The position numbers and the translations under genes are program-made. The notes beneath the pieces are model-generated. The model made no database searches and was not told the DNA's origin. It saw nothing but the letters and a program-made list of their open reading frames with translations. 45,851 nucleotides of DNA, taken from positions 1 to 45,851 of the forward strand of contig JAFYWX010000007.1 of assembly GCA_017546445.1 (NCBI GenBank). The letters run 5' to 3'. Position 1 is the first letter of the stretch, and each line of letters starts with the position of its first letter. This stretch comes from Akkermansia sp. (GTDB lineage Bacteria; Verrucomicrobiota; Verrucomicrobiia; Verrucomicrobiales; Akkermansiaceae). Positions 24,901 through 31,793 of this stretch are shown piece by piece.

Positions 24901-25998
24901 ATGAACCCGCTATCTCCACAGACTGAGCTTTTCGACAATATCGCGCACCTCATTGAGCAGGCGCGGCAGCGCGTGCGCACAGCGGTCAACACCGCCATGG
25001 TCTACACGTATTACGAAATTGGCCGCCACATCGTCGAACACGAGCAGAAAGGAGAACACCGCGCGGAATACGGCAAGGCTGTGCTCAAGGCATTATCGGC
25101 CCGTCTCACCGAACGCTTTGGCGACGGCTGGAGCTATGCGCAACTGAAGAACATACGACAGTTCTATCTACTGTACGAGGAAAAGGCTAATCAGTGTTTG
25201 TCCTTTTCTGGTGAAGAGAGTCTGAAAAAAGCTAATCACCGATTAGCTTTTTCTCAACGCATAAGCAATAAACTATTTACTCTATCCTGGACCCACTATC
25301 TCGTTCTTATCCGCGTGAAGGATGCCGCTGCACGCAATTTCTACGAAATTGAATGCGCTGAGCAGAACTGGAGCGTGCGGCAACTGCAGCGGCAGGTTAA
25401 CTCCAGTCTGTATGAACGCCTGGCTCTCAGCCGAAACAAGGATGAGGTGTTACGACTCGCCCACGAAGGGCAGAATATCACCAAACCTGCCGACATCATC
25501 AAAGACCCCATCACGCTGGAGTTTCTGGGGCTCAAGCCGGATGAATCCTACACTGAATCCAGGCTGGAGAATGCCATCATCACGCGCATGCGTGACTTCC
25601 TGCTCGAAATGGGCAAGGGCTTTCTCTTCGAAGCCCGGCAGAAACGTTTTTCTTTTAATGAAGAACACTTCTATGTAGATCTTGTATTCTACAATCGTCT
25701 ATTGCAATGCTACTGCCTCATCGACCTTAAAACCGATAAGCTCACCCACCAGGACCTGGGGCAGATGCAGATGTATGTTAACTACTTCGACCGCTACGTG
25801 AGGCAGCCTTTCGAAAAGCCCACCATCGGGATTCTGCTCTGCAAGGAGAAAAATGATGCACTGGTGGAGCTTACCCTTCCCGATGAGGCAAACATCTACG
25901 CTTCATCCTACGAACTCTATCTGCCGGATAAAGCTCTGCTTCAGGCCAAAGTGCGTGAATGGATTGCAGATTTTGAAGCAAACGAAACTAATTCCTGA
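24901..25998 (+). CDS. DUF1016/YhcG-type PDDEXK nuclease-like protein
   Basis: 365 residues. The N-terminal ~150 residues match the DUF1016 helical/winged domain (NTAMVYTYYEIGRHIVEHEQ, YGKAVLKALSARLTERFG, SYAQLKNIRQFY). The C-terminal domain is PDDEXK-like, with the core FYVDLVFYNRLLQCYCLIDLK, in which D and the later D-x-K supply the catalytic pattern, then QDLGQMQMYVNYFDR. Such proteins are found alone or beside restriction and defence genes; their substrate is not settled. The middle (25180-25300) is clearly richer in A+T than neighbouring genes, suggesting transfer. The DUF456 gene follows after 2 bp. No methylase or toxin partner is present. Confidence 0.88.
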   Translation: MNPLSPQTELFDNIAHLIEQARQRVRTAVNTAMVYTYYEIGRHIVEHEQKGEHRAEYGKAVLKALSARLTERFGDGWSYAQLKNIRQFYLLYEEKANQCLSFSGEESLKKANHRLAFSQRISNKLFTLSWTHYLVLIRVKDAAARNFYEIECAEQNWSVRQLQRQVNSSLYERLALSRNKDEVLRLAHEGQNITKPADIIKDPITLEFLGLKPDESYTESRLENAIITRMRDFLLEMGKGFLFEARQKRFSFNEEHFYVDLVFYNRLLQCYCLIDLKTDKLTHQDLGQMQMYVNYFDRYVRQPFEKPTIGILLCKEKNDALVELTLPDEANIYASSYELYLPDKALLQAKVREWIADFEANETNS

Positions 25999-26000
25999 CT

Positions 26001-26513
26001 ATGTTTTCCGAACTCATCAACTGGTTTGCGGGGCTGGATTATTCTGCCGGGGCTATGTATGTGGCAGCGGTGGTGCTGTATATCGCAGGTTTTCTGGGAG
26101 CTGTGCTGCCGTATCCAGGGTGCCTGGTGGCGCTGGGCGGCAGCGTGTGCTACGCCGTGGCGGCAGGTGCCCCTTACCCCGCCTGGTGGTTCTGGATGAT
26201 ACTGCTGGCGCTGGCAGTATTCGGCACCTTGGTGGACAACATCACCACGGCGCTGGGTGCCCGCAAGTTCGGCGGCAGCAAGCACGCCTTCTGGGGCAGC
26301 ATGATTGGTCTTTTCGTGGGCGCGTTCTTCGTGTTCCCCTTCGGCATCATCATCGGCCCCTTCCTGGGCGCTTTCATTGCCGAGCTCCACTTCCAGCGCA
26401 AGTCCACCAAGGACTCCGCTAAATCCGGTCTTGGCGCCACGCTAGGTCTGCTGGCCGGTGTGCTGGGCAAAATCATCGTGGTAAGCATCATGCTGGTGCT
26501 CACGCTGCTGTAA
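26001..26513 (+). CDS. DUF456-family membrane protein
   Basis: 170 residues with about four to five transmembrane helices: AGAMYVAAVVLYIAGFLGAV, CLVALGGSVCYAVAAG, WWFWMILLALAVFGTLVD, AFWGSMIGLFVGAFFVFPFG and a C-terminal GVLGKIIVVSIMLVLTLL. The GLFVGAFFVFPFGIIIGPFLGAFIAEL stretch, a glycine-rich repeated helix pattern, is typical of DUF456. Its start lies 2 bp after the DUF1016 stop, so they are likely co-transcribed. Function unknown. Confidence 0.85.
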   Translation: MFSELINWFAGLDYSAGAMYVAAVVLYIAGFLGAVLPYPGCLVALGGSVCYAVAAGAPYPAWWFWMILLALAVFGTLVDNITTALGARKFGGSKHAFWGSMIGLFVGAFFVFPFGIIIGPFLGAFIAELHFQRKSTKDSAKSGLGATLGLLAGVLGKIIVVSIMLVLTLL

Positions 26514-26584
26514 TTTCCGCCATGCGCCGGCTCCTGCGCCTCGCTCTGCCCCTTCTGCTGCTCGGCAGCTGCCGCTTATATTTT

Positions 26585-26610
26585 ACGGGACTAAAGTCCC
26601 GTACTCCGAC
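26585..26610. repeat. Half copy of the REP-like element
   Basis: Hairpin acgggac-taaa-gtcccgt (26585-26602) followed by actccgac, matching the second hairpin and right outer arm of the 149-bp elements. Confidence 0.7.
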
Positions 26611-26624
26611 GGATTTGCGCCCCC

Positions 26625-26657
26625 AAATTGTCAATCGTCACTCGTCAATTGTCAATC
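26625..26657. repeat. 7-bp repeats overlapping the aroD stop
   Basis: Minus strand: GATTGAC, AATTGAC, GAGTGAC, GATTGAC, AATTTGG. They encode the last residues of AroD (LTIDE) and contain its TGA stop. Confidence 0.75.
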
Positions 26658-27336
26658 TGTCCAGGCTCTGGCGGCAGAGGGCGGCGGACCACTGGCCGGG
26701 GGCGGTGGGCGTATCACCTAGGTAGCCATAGACCAGGCAGGCGCCGTGCTGGGCATACAACAGGCGGCTCACAGCACCCAGCGTGCCCATGCCCATGGCG
26801 GTAGTGGTGCCGGAGGCGCGGCGCAGGAGCTGCACGCCGGTCATCATATCCTCTGCGCAGTGCAGGCGGAAGGCAAACTTGGCGACATCTGCCCCCAGGG
26901 CACGCGCAGCCAGCTCCTTTTCCAGCAGAGATTCCAAATCCGGCGTTTTTTCAAAATCGTGAGCAGAGGCAATGACAGGCACCCCGGCGGCGTGAGCTTC
27001 GGCCACCAGTTCCAAAGCCTCGGGCAGCTGGGCAATCTCCCAATCCAGCGCAGAGGCCAGGGGCAGCAGGGCGCGAGCAATGCGCAGACGCTCCGCCGGG
27101 CTCATGGGGCGCAGACCACCCTCGCTCTCATGGCGCACTGTGATCAGCACCGGGCGGCAGCAGCTCATGCCGGCCAACGAAGCCCAATCTGTATCAGCCG
27201 GCAAACCATCTGCCCGCAGCTCCACCACATCGCAGGGCAGCGTTTCAGCGGCACAGGCGGCATTCCAGGCAGCCATATCAGAAACAGACCCCACCACCAG
27301 TGGGCGGGTAAAGGAAAGGCGGGAGCGTGCGTTCAT
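26638..27336 (-). CDS. aroD: Type I 3-dehydroquinate dehydratase
   Basis: 232 residues from MNARSRLSFTRP at 27336; upstream in-frame ATGs overlap the promoter. It catalyses the third step of the shikimate pathway through a Schiff base. Motifs: VVELRADG (residues 38-44), ITVRHESEGG, ASAHDF with the catalytic His (H126), and the Schiff-base lysine in DVAKFAF (K153). The substrate-loop Ser/Gln at the C-terminus corresponds to PTAPGQWSAA. The protein ends in LTIDE, encoded by the 7-bp repeats. Its promoter puts the -10 box 7 nt before the ATG. Confidence 0.95.
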   Translation of the reverse strand: MNARSRLSFTRPLVVGSVSDMAAWNAACAAETLPCDVVELRADGLPADTDWASLAGMSCCRPVLITVRHESEGGLRPMSPAERLRIARALLPLASALDWEIAQLPEALELVAEAHAAGVPVIASAHDFEKTPDLESLLEKELAARALGADVAKFAFRLHCAEDMMTGVQLLRRASGTTTAMGMGTLGAVSRLLYAQHGACLVYGYLGDTPTAPGQWSAALCRQSLDRLTIDE

Positions 27337-27372
27337 GCGGCGTATTCTATACCATGCAACACCAACTTGCAA
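27337..27372 (-). promoter_or_regulatory. aroD promoter (leaderless type)
   Basis: Minus strand: TTGCAA (27367-27372), 17 bp, TAGAAT (27344-27349), then acgccgc and the ATG. Both boxes match those of the gene at 40032. Confidence 0.7.
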
Positions 27373-27406
27373 GGGGGAATGTCTGACTTGAATGAGCAGG
27401 CGCTCC

Positions 27407-27450
27407 AAAAAAATTCATTGCGGAAACCCAGAATGGATTCCCGCAATGAG
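27407..27450 (-). terminator. Intrinsic terminator of the small secreted protein gene
   Basis: On the minus strand a stem tcattgcgg(g)aa/ttccgcaatga with a 1-nt bulge is followed by seven Ts. Confidence 0.8.
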
Positions 27451-27468
27451 AAATTGTTTACGTTCCGT

Positions 27469-27921
27469 TTACTTAAGCTTCAGCAAGAACACACCTTCCT
27501 GGGACGAACCGGTACGGTACACACCCCTGATGACGGAACCGGTCACCTGACCGAGCCATTCAATTTTACCGAGGGGATGATCATGGCTACCCGTGGTGAA
27601 GGCGATTGTGTCACCCTTCACAAAGCCCACCAACTGAGGAGCCGAAACCAGCTTGGAACTATCCAGCATAACGGTCCCCATAATGCGATTGCCCTTTCTG
27701 TGCAGGTTAAGAATCATGGGAGACTTTACGTTTACCGAAACGTTCTGGCAGACACCTACCCACGTGCCAGTAACCCTGGGGGTGGCATGAAGGGGCTTAT
27801 GAGCCCCATGATGAACGGCGGGCTTGCCGTGATGGTCCTTGTGCATGTGCTTATGAGGCCCCTGAGCCCAGGCGAAAGAGGTGCTGGCTAAAACAGCAAG
27901 TGCGGCGATGAAGTAGTTCAT
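27469..27921 (-). CDS. Small secreted His-rich protein
   Basis: 150 residues. Signal peptide MNYFIAALAVLASTSFAWA with cleavage before QGPHKH. A histidine-rich stretch follows (HKHMHKDHHGKPAVHHGAHK), which could bind metal. The remaining ~100 residues (VTGTWVGVCQNVSVNVKSPM, LNLHRKGNRIMGTVMLDSSK, GKIEWLGQVTGSVIRGVY) alternate in a way that suggests a small beta-barrel. A -10-like TACTAT lies 6 nt before the ATG. Flanked by aroD downstream on the same strand, but separated by a terminator. I do not recognise a family. Confidence 0.75.
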   Translation of the reverse strand: MNYFIAALAVLASTSFAWAQGPHKHMHKDHHGKPAVHHGAHKPLHATPRVTGTWVGVCQNVSVNVKSPMILNLHRKGNRIMGTVMLDSSKLVSAPQLVGFVKGDTIAFTTGSHDHPLGKIEWLGQVTGSVIRGVYRTGSSQEGVFLLKLK

Positions 27922-28127
27922 AATTTGATAGTAATGATGTGAGTGATTTCAGAGACAAGAGTCAGAAGACTTCATACAGCAAGCGCACCAGACAACACCT
28001 TTTATTTCATTTTTTTCTTTTTTGGGGGGGCAGATTTTCCGGAATATACCAGCTCACTTCAGCCAGGCACACAGGAAGAGCGGCAAGCAGGAGCATAATG
28101 GTGACGTTGACATGCAGCTATTTGCTA

Positions 28128-28156
28128 TTGCGTTGGCAGTTGGAACATGGTAGCAT
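28128..28156 (+). promoter_or_regulatory. Promoter of the Minf_1886/deiminase operon (leaderless type)
   Basis: TTGCGT (28128-28133), 17 bp, TAGCAT (28151-28156), then gcagcc and the ATG at 28163. Confidence 0.55.
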
Positions 28157-28162
28157 GCAGCC

Positions 28163-28549
28163 ATGGCTTACAGTTTTGAGGATGCAGTGGAACAGATTCT
28201 GCAGAAGAACGACGATTACCCGGCCGATGCGTACTTTTTCATCCGCGCTGCGCTGGATGCCACTGTGGAGAAATGCCGCAAACCGGCAGAGAATCCGCAC
28301 CTGAGCGCGGAAGAGCTGTACTTCGGATTCTGCGCCTATGCGCTGGAGGAATACGGCCCGCTGGCGCTGGCGGTGATGGAACAGTGGAATATCACCACAT
28401 CCTCTGACGTGGGCAACCTGGTGTACAACCTGATTGAGGTGGGCGTGTTCGGCAAGCAGGAGGGCGACCGCCAGGAGCAGTTCGATAACCTGACTCCCAT
28501 TCCCGTGCTGCTCGATGCCCCCTACGCAACCCTCGATACCCCGAACTGA
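28163..28549 (+). CDS. Minf_1886-family protein
   Basis: 128 residues. FEDAVEQILQKNDDYPADAY, FFIRAALDATVEKC, LSAEELYFGFCAYALEEYGP and LALAVMEQWNITTSSDVGNL follow the helical pattern of the Minf_1886 family, a conserved Verrucomicrobiota/Planctomycetes family of unknown function. It is soluble and acidic at the end (LLDAPYATLDTPN). The deiminase gene starts 4 nt after its stop, so they form an operon. The predicted transcript has no leader. Confidence 0.85.
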   Translation: MAYSFEDAVEQILQKNDDYPADAYFFIRAALDATVEKCRKPAENPHLSAEELYFGFCAYALEEYGPLALAVMEQWNITTSSDVGNLVYNLIEVGVFGKQEGDRQEQFDNLTPIPVLLDAPYATLDTPN

Positions 28550-28553
28550 TACC

Positions 28554-29603
28554 ATGAGCACTGAAGCTATGCAAGGAACAGAGCTGCGCTGGCCCGCTGA
28601 ATGGGAACCGATGGAGGCTGTGTGGCTCTCCTGGCCGCACCGCGATGACCTGTGGCAGGGCGGGCTGCAGGAGCTGCACGGCCGCTATGCTGAGCTGGCT
28701 GCAGCCATTGCCGCTGAGGCAGAGGTGCGCATCAACGCCGCGGCTCCGCTGCACGCAGGTATTTCCCGGCTGCTGCAAAAGCGCGGCGTGCAGCGTTTCC
28801 GCCTGTATGACCACCCCACGAATGATGTGTGGTGCCGCGACCACGGGCCGATTTTCACCAGGCGCCAGGATGGCGGCATGCAGCTGGCCAACTGGACCTT
28901 CAATGCCTGGGGCGGTAAGTTTGCCCCGTGGAATCTGGATAATGAAGTGCCCGCCCGCATAGCCGCCAGCCTGGGGCTGCCGCAGCTCTGCAGTGATATT
29001 ATTCTGGAGGGCGGCGCTATCGAAGGCAACGGCGAAGGCCTGGTGCTCACCACCGAAGCGGTACTGCTGAACCCGAACCGCAACCCTGGCTGCACCAAGG
29101 CCGATATCGAGGCCGAGATGCACCGTATGCTGGGCACCACGCATGTGTTCTGGCTGGGCAGCGGCATTGAGGGCGATGATACGGACGGCCACATCGATGA
29201 TATGGTGCGCTTTGTGAACCCGGAGGCGGTGGTTTCCATTGTGGAGCCCGACCCGCACTCCCCCCACTACCGCGCCCTGGCAGAGAACAACGAGCGCCTG
29301 CAGGATCTGCGCACCCCCTCCGGCCACCGCGTGGAGATTATCCCCCTGCCCATGCCGCAGCCGCTGGTGGCGCAGGACTGGCGCCTGGAGCAGCTTCCTG
29401 CCAGCTATGCGAACTTCCTCATCTGCAACGGCAGCGTGATTGTGCCCATCTTCATGCAGGACAAGGAGGACGACCGCGCGCTGGGTATTCTGCGCGAGGC
29501 ATTCCCCGGCCGCCGCGTGGTGGGCATTGATGCCCGCCGCCTGGTGATTGAGGGCGGCGCGATTCACTGCATCACGCAGCAGCAACCCAAAGGGAAGGAA
29601 TAA
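28554..29603 (+). CDS. Agmatine deiminase / peptidyl-arginine deiminase family protein
   Basis: 349 residues from MSTEAMQGTELRWPAEWEP. This family hydrolyses the guanidino group of agmatine to N-carbamoylputrescine and ammonia, a step to putrescine. Motifs: EAVWLSWPHRDDLW at the N-terminus, NDVWCRDHGPIF (substrate carboxylate/guanidino contacts), NAWGGKF, LEGGAIEGNGEG, the catalytic His in DGHIDDMVRF, and the nucleophile Cys in EGGAIHCITQQQP. The length fits AguA. Without a neighbouring N-carbamoylputrescine amidase the exact substrate remains inferred. Co-transcribed with the Minf_1886 gene. Degenerate 7-bp repeats start at its stop. Confidence 0.92.
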   Translation: MSTEAMQGTELRWPAEWEPMEAVWLSWPHRDDLWQGGLQELHGRYAELAAAIAAEAEVRINAAAPLHAGISRLLQKRGVQRFRLYDHPTNDVWCRDHGPIFTRRQDGGMQLANWTFNAWGGKFAPWNLDNEVPARIAASLGLPQLCSDIILEGGAIEGNGEGLVLTTEAVLLNPNRNPGCTKADIEAEMHRMLGTTHVFWLGSGIEGDDTDGHIDDMVRFVNPEAVVSIVEPDPHSPHYRALAENNERLQDLRTPSGHRVEIIPLPMPQPLVAQDWRLEQLPASYANFLICNGSVIVPIFMQDKEDDRALGILREAFPGRRVVGIDARRLVIEGGAIHCITQQQPKGKE

Positions 29604-29693
29604 GGATTAGGGATTAAGGACTAATCAGAATACAGGCGGGCTGGAAGCCCGCGGAACTGTTCAATAGGCAATAGTCAATAGTCAATAGTCAAT
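29604..29693. repeat. Two sets of 7-bp repeats around a hairpin
   Basis: GGATTAG, GGATTAA, GGACTAA (29604-29624) follow the deiminase stop directly. A hairpin gcgggc-tggaa-gcccgc (29636-29652) comes next, then CAATAGG, CAATAGT, CAATAGT, CAATAGT, CAAT (29662-29693). The last set is NATTGAC on the minus strand, as at uvrC and aroD. Confidence 0.8.
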
Positions 29694-29694
29694 C

Positions 29695-29720
29695 AAAAAG
29701 GGCTCCTACCGGAGCCCTTT
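29695..29720. terminator. Bidirectional terminator between convergent genes
   Basis: aaaaa, stem gggctcc/ggagccc (29700-29717), ttt. It serves the deiminase operon and the metalloprotease gene. Confidence 0.85.
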
Positions 29721-29724
29721 CTGG

Positions 29725-30909
29725 TTAATATCCTTGCCACATGGTTTCCGGCTTGGAGAGCGGAATCTCATCGCCGGGTTTCAGGGTGGAACAATCGAAG
29801 GTGGTTCTCCAGCGGTAGCGGTTGCCGTTCTTCTGCACCAGCAGGATATCGATACCCTGCTCTGCCTTGCCGGTATTCTTGCGGTCGGCAAGCTCTGCCA
29901 CGGGAATGGAGACGGTGTAGGTGCCGGGCACCTCAGCCTCCAGGCAGAAGGCCACGGCATCGTAGTCCTGGTTCACGTTGTAGGGCGGGTCTTGCACCAG
30001 CACGTTCACGTACTCACAGTTTGTGCAGGTCACAGAGAGTTTCAGGCTATCGCCTTCCCACTTGAAGCTGGCAGCCTGCACCACCGGGGCAGGACATTCA
30101 GCGTAGAACTCCGTCTTATCACCGGCGGGGGCAAATACCTGGCAGCAATCCAGCAGGCGGGCAGAGTTCTGCGTGAGGTAGGTGGGACGCATGCCGAAGG
30201 TGTAGTTACCGGCGCCCATGAGCGGCGTGCCAAGGGCAGCCTTCTCGCTCACCGGGCCCTCATTGTGCGGCAGGTTCAGGCCATGGCCCAGCTCATGTGC
30301 CAGGCCACCCAGCCACTTGGTAAGCAGGCGCCCCTCGTGCGTATTCTGGCCAATGTGGCTCAGTTCGAAGTGGGTATAGTCCAGAGCAAAGCAGTTACGC
30401 CCCAGGCCATAGAAGGGCACACCACCCGGGTTCAGGTCGTTGTACTCGTCATTCTGGAACGTGGGCATGATGACCAGCGTATGGCCGCTGCAGATGGCAC
30501 CGGGATTTGCCTTGGCATACTCGGCAATGTCCTCCAGGCACTTGCCGTGGCCGGTGCCGTAGGCGTAATCGGCGGCGGGATACTTACCACGCACCACATG
30601 AAGCTTCACATTACCATTCTCCAGGAGCTGGAGCCCGAAAGTGCGTCCGGGGTAACCCAGGCGGGTCATCTCCTTGGCATAGTACTGCTGCACATAGAGC
30701 ATCAGCTCGCTGATACGGCGTTCAAAATCAGCAGAGGGTTCGTTATCATTTCCCAGGAAATAGACCACGTTGAGCGGGTGCTCCGTGGGCACAATCTGCA
30801 CCTCCTCTGCAAGGAGTTCCTTAGCCCGGTCAGAGAAATGGGCAGGCACGGTGGCCATGCTCAGCGGGGTCATCAACAGCGCGGCGGCTACATAAGTCGT
30901 TGCGTTCAT
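29725..30909 (-). CDS. Secreted metzincin-like zinc metalloprotease
   Basis: 394 residues from MNATTYVAAALLMTPLSMA, a signal peptide with cleavage near ATVPAHF. The zinc site is HELGHGLNLPH (H205, E206, H209, H215), the HExxHxxxxxH pattern of metzincins, but with Asn where most carry Gly at position 8. MGAGNYTFGMR follows at the right distance for a Met-turn. A C-terminal ~100-residue beta domain (SFKWEGDSLKLSVTCTNCEYV) completes it. Probably a periplasmic or exported protease acting on host or mucin glycoproteins, given the gut setting (inference). Monocistronic, with its own leaderless-type promoter. Confidence 0.85.
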   Translation of the reverse strand: MNATTYVAAALLMTPLSMATVPAHFSDRAKELLAEEVQIVPTEHPLNVVYFLGNDNEPSADFERRISELMLYVQQYYAKEMTRLGYPGRTFGLQLLENGNVKLHVVRGKYPAADYAYGTGHGKCLEDIAEYAKANPGAICSGHTLVIMPTFQNDEYNDLNPGGVPFYGLGRNCFALDYTHFELSHIGQNTHEGRLLTKWLGGLAHELGHGLNLPHNEGPVSEKAALGTPLMGAGNYTFGMRPTYLTQNSARLLDCCQVFAPAGDKTEFYAECPAPVVQAASFKWEGDSLKLSVTCTNCEYVNVLVQDPPYNVNQDYDAVAFCLEAEVPGTYTVSIPVAELADRKNTGKAEQGIDILLVQKNGNRYRWRTTFDCSTLKPGDEIPLSKPETMWQGY

Positions 30910-30945
30910 GCAGCCTATTCTACCAAAAAACGCCGCCGACAGCAA
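30910..30945 (-). promoter_or_regulatory. Metalloprotease promoter (leaderless type)
   Basis: Minus strand: TTGCTG (30940-30945), 17 bp, TAGAAT (30917-30922), aggctgc, ATG. It begins right after the terminator of the upstream thioredoxin gene. Confidence 0.65.
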
Positions 30946-30982
30946 GAAAAAGAGCACTACCGCCTCAGCAGTAGCGCTCTAC
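30946..30982 (-). terminator. Intrinsic terminator of the CGTC thioredoxin gene
   Basis: Stem agagcgctac/gtagtgctct (one G-T pair; plus-strand arms 30951-30960 and 30971-30980) followed on the minus strand by ttttctt. Confidence 0.75.
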
Positions 30983-31002
30983 AAAGTTATTCAAGCCGAA
31001 TA

Positions 31003-31326
31003 TCAGGCAGCCTTGATGGCGGCGATGAGCTTATCCTTGGTGGTCATGCCGGTGATGGTGGTCACGGCCTCGCCACCCTTGAAAATGATGAAGGTAGGCA
31101 GAGAACGCACACCATAGCGCACAGCGATGGCCTGACCAGCGGGCTGGCCGGCATCCACCTTCACCACCTTGGCCTCAGCGCCCAGGGCGGTGCCCACCTG
31201 CTCCACTGCAGGCATCATCATCTTGCAGGTGCCGCACCAGGTGGCCCAGAAATCGACCAGTACGGGTACGGGGGAGTTGAGGACCTCTGCCTCGAACGTG
31301 CTCTCAGTTACTTCTTTGAGTGCCAT
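31003..31326 (-). CDS. Thioredoxin-like protein with CGTC active site
   Basis: 107 residues with a full thioredoxin fold: LVDFWATWCGTCKMMMPAVE (active cysteines C30 and C33), AEAKVVKVDAGQ, the cis-proline loop VRSLPTFIIFKGGEAV and the last helix. The CGTC motif differs from the standard CGPC, and a central Thr usually makes the protein less reducing. It lies next to a standard CGPC thioredoxin on the same strand, clearly a diverged duplicate, but a terminator between them gives separate transcripts. No signal peptide, so cytosolic. Confidence 0.9.
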   Translation of the reverse strand: MALKEVTESTFEAEVLNSPVPVLVDFWATWCGTCKMMMPAVEQVGTALGAEAKVVKVDAGQPAGQAIAVRYGVRSLPTFIIFKGGEAVTTITGMTTKDKLIAAIKAA

Positions 31327-31355
31327 ATATGTTGTATTTTTCGTTTTAGTGTTGT

Positions 31356-31390
31356 AAAAAGCACCGCCTGGTGATAACCACCGGCGGTGC
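31356..31390 (-). terminator. Intrinsic terminator between the two thioredoxin genes
   Basis: Minus strand: stem gcaccgcc...ggcggtgc with extended pairing (ggtggttatcacc inside), then ttttt. Confidence 0.85.
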
Positions 31391-31427
31391 TGGTTCTTGT
31401 TCAGAATTTCATGCGGTGGCAGGTGCG

Positions 31428-31751
31428 TTACATGCAGGCCCGCAGCCGAGCCACCAGATTCTCCTTGGAAGTAGCGCCCACAATGGTATCCACCAGCTCA
31501 CCACCGCGGAAGAACATCAGGGTGGGAATGGAGCGGATAGCAAAGCGGTTGCAGAGTTCCTGGGTATTATCCTCATCCACATTCACCTTGCAGACCTTGG
31601 CCTGCCCGGCAAGTTCCACTGCAATCTGATCCACAATGGGGGAAATCATCTTGCACGGACCACACCAGGGAGCCCAGAAATCCACCAGCACGGGTACGGG
31701 GCTCTGGAGAACCTCCGTTTCGAAATCGCTGTCTGTAATCTGTAATGCCAT
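31428..31751 (-). CDS. trxA: Thioredoxin
   Basis: 107 residues, with the classic site VDFWAPWCGPCKMISPIVDQ (C30, C33), AKVCKVNVDEDN and the cis-proline loop IRSIPTLMFFRGGELVD. It is a general disulfide reductase for ribonucleotide reductase, peroxiredoxins and others. It starts 42 bp after the stop of the Pro/Ala-rich membrane protein gene on the same strand and may share its transcript. Two extra cysteines (VCKV and the C-terminal RACM) are uncommon. Which of the two thioredoxins is the housekeeping one cannot be proved from sequence, but this one has the standard motif. Confidence 0.95.
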   Translation of the reverse strand: MALQITDSDFETEVLQSPVPVLVDFWAPWCGPCKMISPIVDQIAVELAGQAKVCKVNVDEDNTQELCNRFAIRSIPTLMFFRGGELVDTIVGATSKENLVARLRACM

Positions 31752-31793
31752 GGTGAGGGGTGAGACTCAGGAATCTATCCTTCCGTTGAAAAA

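Larger units (their letters stand above)
26522..26725 (+). pseudogene. Lipoprotein signal remnant running into a repeat element
   Basis: The frame begins MRRLLRLALPLLLLGSC, a convincing lipoprotein signal with lipobox LLGSC, 8 bp after the DUF456 gene. Right after RLYFT the sequence is the half copy of the REP-like element and then 7-bp repeats; the rest of the frame overlaps aroD on the other strand and is not protein-like. Either a very short lipoprotein or, more likely, a gene cut by the repeat insertion. No clear ribosome site. Confidence 0.4.

Noticed and set aside
22374..24998. An 874-codon open frame opposite typA
   Set aside because: It runs through the repeat element and across the typA sequence; the composition is that of reversed typA codons.
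28004..28036. T-rich and G7 tract as a phase-variable element
   Set aside because: It lies over 100 bp upstream of the next gene, outside its predicted promoter, so slippage would not change a reading frame or promoter spacing that I can identify.
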